Positions 6,154-8,163 of a stretch of 8,163 nucleotides of DNA are shown in pieces. Positions within the stretch are counted from its first letter, which is position 1; each line of letters starts with the position of its first letter. Made by a program: the position numbers and the translations under genes. The notes under the pieces are model-generated. The model was given only the letters and a program-made list of their open reading frames with translations, did no database searches and was not told the origin of the DNA. Origin of the DNA: Rugosibacter sp. (GTDB lineage: Bacteria; Pseudomonadota; Gammaproteobacteria; Burkholderiales; Rhodocyclaceae); the NCBI GenBank assembly GCA_023257495.1, contig JALRCC010000108.1, forward strand, positions 1 to 8,163, given 5' to 3'.

Positions 6154-6576
6154 GTGCCTTCTGCCGCATCCCATTTAACACCTCCGCCAGATTTTTTGGT
6201 GGCCTGCTTATGCGCTGACTGGTGCAACACCTGTCGCGACTATCGCGCAGGCTTTAGCGCGTTGGCGCAGCAGTTCACCGATACCGCGTTTCGCTGGATC
6301 GATATCGAAGATGCAGCCGATGAACTGAACAGCATCGACGGGGGATCAGAGATGGATATTGAAAACTTTCCCACGCTGCTCATTTTCAATCGCGGCAAAG
6401 TGGTTTTTTTCGGTCCCATGCTGCCCCAGCCATGGCTACTCGAGCGAACATTCAATGCCTTGCGCGCGCTCTCGGGGGAGGCATTGGAAAGTCATATTTC
6501 AGCCAATGCCACACATCAGCAATGGCAACGCCTGGCTCCCTTGCACCCCATATTGCTGGCTCACGCCCCGGTGTAA
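6154..6576 (+). CDS. Thioredoxin-like protein
   Basis: A 140-residue single thioredoxin-fold domain. The active site is WCNTC (W23, C24, C27) within CLCADWCNTCRDY, and the cis-proline loop is NFPTLLIF with P73. The fold is completed by FRWIDIED (46-53) and the strand GKVVFFGP (81-88). Two more cysteines, C18 and C20, stand just before the active site. No signal peptide is visible, so it is probably a cytoplasmic thiol-disulfide oxidoreductase; its partner is unknown. The start is the GTG at 6154; the frame is closed by a stop at 6106-6108 and no ATG lies between. No strong Shine-Dalgarno precedes it, so the N-terminus is uncertain. It converges on tas with only 12 bp between the stops, leaving no room for a dedicated terminator. 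Confidence 0.85.
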   Translation: MPSAASHLTPPPDFLVACLCADWCNTCRDYRAGFSALAQQFTDTAFRWIDIEDAADELNSIDGGSEMDIENFPTLLIFNRGKVVFFGPMLPQPWLLERTFNALRALSGEALESHISANATHQQWQRLAPLHPILLAHAPV

Positions 6577-6588
6577 TCGAGGTGCAAT

Positions 6589-7623
6589 TCAGGGTGCCGG
6601 ATTCGTATAGCGCAGATGCAGCGCTTCGATCTCCTGCACAACATTTTCCGTCAACGGTAGCGCACAAGCGGCTATATTTTCCTTGAGCTGTGCCAGTGTG
6701 GTTGCACCGATAATCGTGCTGCCAACACACCAGCGCGACGCCACAAAAGATAACGCCAATTGCACAGGCGTCAGAGCGTGGCGATGAGCCAGCTCGACAT
6801 AGGCGGCAACCGCCAAAGGTACGTTAACTTTTGTGTACCGCTGGGCAAAAGAGCCAAACAGGGTTGCCCGACCATGAGCCTTGGGATCAGCCCAATACTT
6901 GCCGGATAAAAAACCAAAGGCCAAGGGTGAATAAGCTAACAATGACAGCTGCTCGCGATAGCCGACTTCGGCCAGCCCCATTTCCCATGTTCGGTTAAGC
7001 AAGCTGTAGGCATTCTGAATCGACACGATGCGCGGCAAGCCGTGCGCCTGGGCCGTTTGCAAAAACTGCATCACGCCCCACGGCGTTTCATTGGACAAAC
7101 CAATATGGCGAATCTTGCCTTCTTTCACCAGTTCATCGAGTGCTTGCAGCGTGTCCAGAAACGCCACGAAGTCGCGCTCTTTTTCCGGCTCGAACTGGTA
7201 CTGACCAAACGTGGGCACATTGCGATCCGGCCAGTGCAGCTGATAAAGGTCGATATAGTCGGTTTGCAGACGCTCCAGCGAGCCATCAACTGCCGCACGC
7301 AGGTTTTTGCGATCGAAGGTTAGCGTTCCGTCGCGAATCCAGTCTATCCGACCGGCACCCGCTGCCTTGGTCGCCAGCACCACGTGATCCCGTGCCTGAT
7401 GCTTTAACCAGGTGCCAATGATGCGCTCTGTCGCACCAGTCGTTTCAGCCTTGGGCGGCACGGGATACATTTCCGCCGTGTCAATAAAATTGATGCCTTG
7501 GGCAAACGCATAGTCAAGCTGTTCATGGGCCTCTGCCTCGCTGTTTTGCTGGCCGAATGTCATGGTGCCAAGGCACACGGATGAGACCCGCAAATCACTT
7601 TTACCCAGGTTCACAAATTTCAT
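6589..7623 (-). CDS. tas: Tas-family NADP(H)-dependent aldo-keto reductase
   Basis: A 344-residue aldo-keto reductase, full length for the Tas group (about 346 in E. coli). It shows the catalytic tetrad D48 and Y53 (NFIDTAEMYPVPPKAET), K86 (VVLATKAAG) and H130 (DLYQLHWPDRN), and the Tas-typical blocks LGTMTFGQQNSEAEAHEQLDYA, IQNAYSLLNRTWEMGLAEV, SPLAFGFLSGKY and the C-terminus LRYTNPAP. These enzymes reduce aldehydes or ketones with NADPH on a TIM-barrel scaffold; the natural substrate is unknown. In E. coli the name comes from suppression of tyrosine auxotrophy. I chose the ATG at 7623; an in-frame TTG at 7632 would add three residues but sits against the AAAGGA. The gene lies 33 bp downstream of purK on the same strand, so it is probably the last gene of a purine operon. 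Confidence 0.93.
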   Translation of the reverse strand: MKFVNLGKSDLRVSSVCLGTMTFGQQNSEAEAHEQLDYAFAQGINFIDTAEMYPVPPKAETTGATERIIGTWLKHQARDHVVLATKAAGAGRIDWIRDGTLTFDRKNLRAAVDGSLERLQTDYIDLYQLHWPDRNVPTFGQYQFEPEKERDFVAFLDTLQALDELVKEGKIRHIGLSNETPWGVMQFLQTAQAHGLPRIVSIQNAYSLLNRTWEMGLAEVGYREQLSLLAYSPLAFGFLSGKYWADPKAHGRATLFGSFAQRYTKVNVPLAVAAYVELAHRHALTPVQLALSFVASRWCVGSTIIGATTLAQLKENIAACALPLTENVVQEIEALHLRYTNPAP

Positions 7624-7653
7624 TATTTCCAATTCCTTTCAAGCACTACCTGA

Positions 7654-7670
7654 GCGCTACCCCTTAGCGC
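7654..7670 (-). repeat. Small inverted repeat over the purK stop codon
   Basis: GCGCTA (7654-7659) and TAGCGC (7665-7670) form a 6-bp stem with a 5-base loop. The purK stop codon lies within one arm. There is no T-run downstream in the direction of transcription, so it is not a Rho-independent terminator. It may affect translation of tas or mRNA stability, or may be chance. Confidence 0.3.
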
Positions 7671-8163
7671 CAATGCCTATGGCCGCACGAGCTGCCATTG
7701 CTGTCTCATACACAGTGGCCTGATCTTCCCCGACCACGGTGAAATGCCCCATCTTGCGCCCCGGCCGTGGCTGATGCTTGCCGTAAAGATGTAGCTTGAG
7801 ACCGGGAATTGATAGCAGCGTGCGCCAATCCGGCTCGCGAATCTCATGATCCCCATCATGAGTCCAGAGGTCGCCCAGGAGATTCACCATCACCGCAGCG
7901 GAATGATTTCTGACATCACCCAAAGGCAGGTCACACAGGGCTCGCACCTGCTGCTCAAACTGATTGGTGACGCAAGCATCCAGCGTGTAATGGCCGGAAT
8001 TATGTGGTCGTGGCGCGATTTCATTCACATAGATCCGGCCTTGGACAACAAAGAACTCGACGCTCAAGGTGCCGATGTAAGCCATGTTTGCCGCGATGTC
8101 GCACGCCAACTGCTCAGCGTTACCGAGCAAACCTGAAAAAGCCTGCGCCGGCACGGATGAAAT
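7657..8163 (-). CDS. purK: PurK, 5-(carboxyamino)imidazole ribonucleotide synthase, C-terminal part
   Basis: The last 168 codons of a gene entering from the right edge. It is an ATP-grasp enzyme that carboxylates aminoimidazole ribonucleotide with bicarbonate and ATP to N5-CAIR, in purine synthesis, in the cytoplasm. The fragment covers the end of the ATP-grasp fold (YIGTLSVEFFVVQGRIYVNE) and the PurK signature NEIAPRPHNSGHYTLDA, then NQFEQQVRALCDLPLG and the C-terminal domain (LYGKHQPRPGRKMGHFTVVG). The frame is open at 8163 (ISSVPAQAFSG), so the in-frame GTG at 8154 is not the start. The usual partner purE would be expected upstream, outside the window. The product ends with a TAG at 7657-7659. 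Confidence 0.95.
   Translation of the reverse strand: MSSVPAQAFSGLLGNAEQLACDIAANMAYIGTLSVEFFVVQGRIYVNEIAPRPHNSGHYTLDACVTNQFEQQVRALCDLPLGDVRNHSAAVMVNLLGDLWTHDGDHEIREPDWRTLLSIPGLKLHLYGKHQPRPGRKMGHFTVVGEDQATVYETAMAARAAIGIGAKG

Noticed and set aside
8152..8154. GTG as the start of a short protein near the right edge
   Set aside because: The frame stays open to the window end and the protein is clearly the middle and end of PurK, so the gene is cut off by the window.
1..8163. CRISPR array, tRNA, rRNA, insertion sequence or phage genes
   Set aside because: I saw no spaced direct repeats, RNA gene signatures, transposase motifs or terminal inverted repeats in the window.

Overview
The window looks like chromosomal DNA from a proteobacterium, most likely a betaproteobacterium. 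The aldo-keto reductase reads as a Tas ortholog, the PurK fragment has the typical bacterial motifs, and the MerR regulator has the SIAAVE..TG...LRVWERRY start familiar from that group. This placement rests on motif recognition alone, with no search behind it. Base composition is uneven: sampled rows left of about 1740 are roughly 65-78% GC, and most rows to the right are about 50-62%.

Left part (1-2544, minus strand): a tightly packed three-gene operon read right to left. It encodes an FAD-dependent amine-oxidase-like oxidoreductase (COG2907 type), a DUF1365 protein whose GTG start overlaps the previous stop by 4 bp, and the N-terminal third of a cyclopropane-fatty-acid-synthase-like SAM methyltransferase that runs off the left edge. 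This gene trio is a recognised membrane-lipid modification cassette, often tied to light or singlet-oxygen stress.

Regulatory hub (2545-2663) and regulator (2664-3638, plus strand): divergent from the operon is a MerR-family regulator with a cobalamin-binding domain that keeps the W-x9-E-H and H-x-x-G signatures of the CarH/LitR photoreceptors. The shared region holds overlapping back-to-back promoters threaded with TAGACAAA half-sites, including a TTTGTC-N3-GACAAA palindrome. A second copy of that palindrome lies inside the regulator gene. The simplest model is a light- and B12-responsive switch that represses both itself and the lipid operon in the dark.

Middle (3639-5994, plus strand): a 240-bp spacer with one possible tiny ORF, then a CYTH-CHAD protein (polyphosphate/triphosphate related), then a SixA-type histidine phosphatase preceded by mutually exclusive inverted repeats. 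These two genes are a common pair.

Right part: a small cytoplasmic thioredoxin-like protein (6154-6576, plus) converges on tas (minus), which lies 33 bp downstream of purK. The purK gene runs off the right edge. The right part looks like ordinary housekeeping. The novelty, if any, is in the photoreceptor and lipid-operon module and its internal operator.
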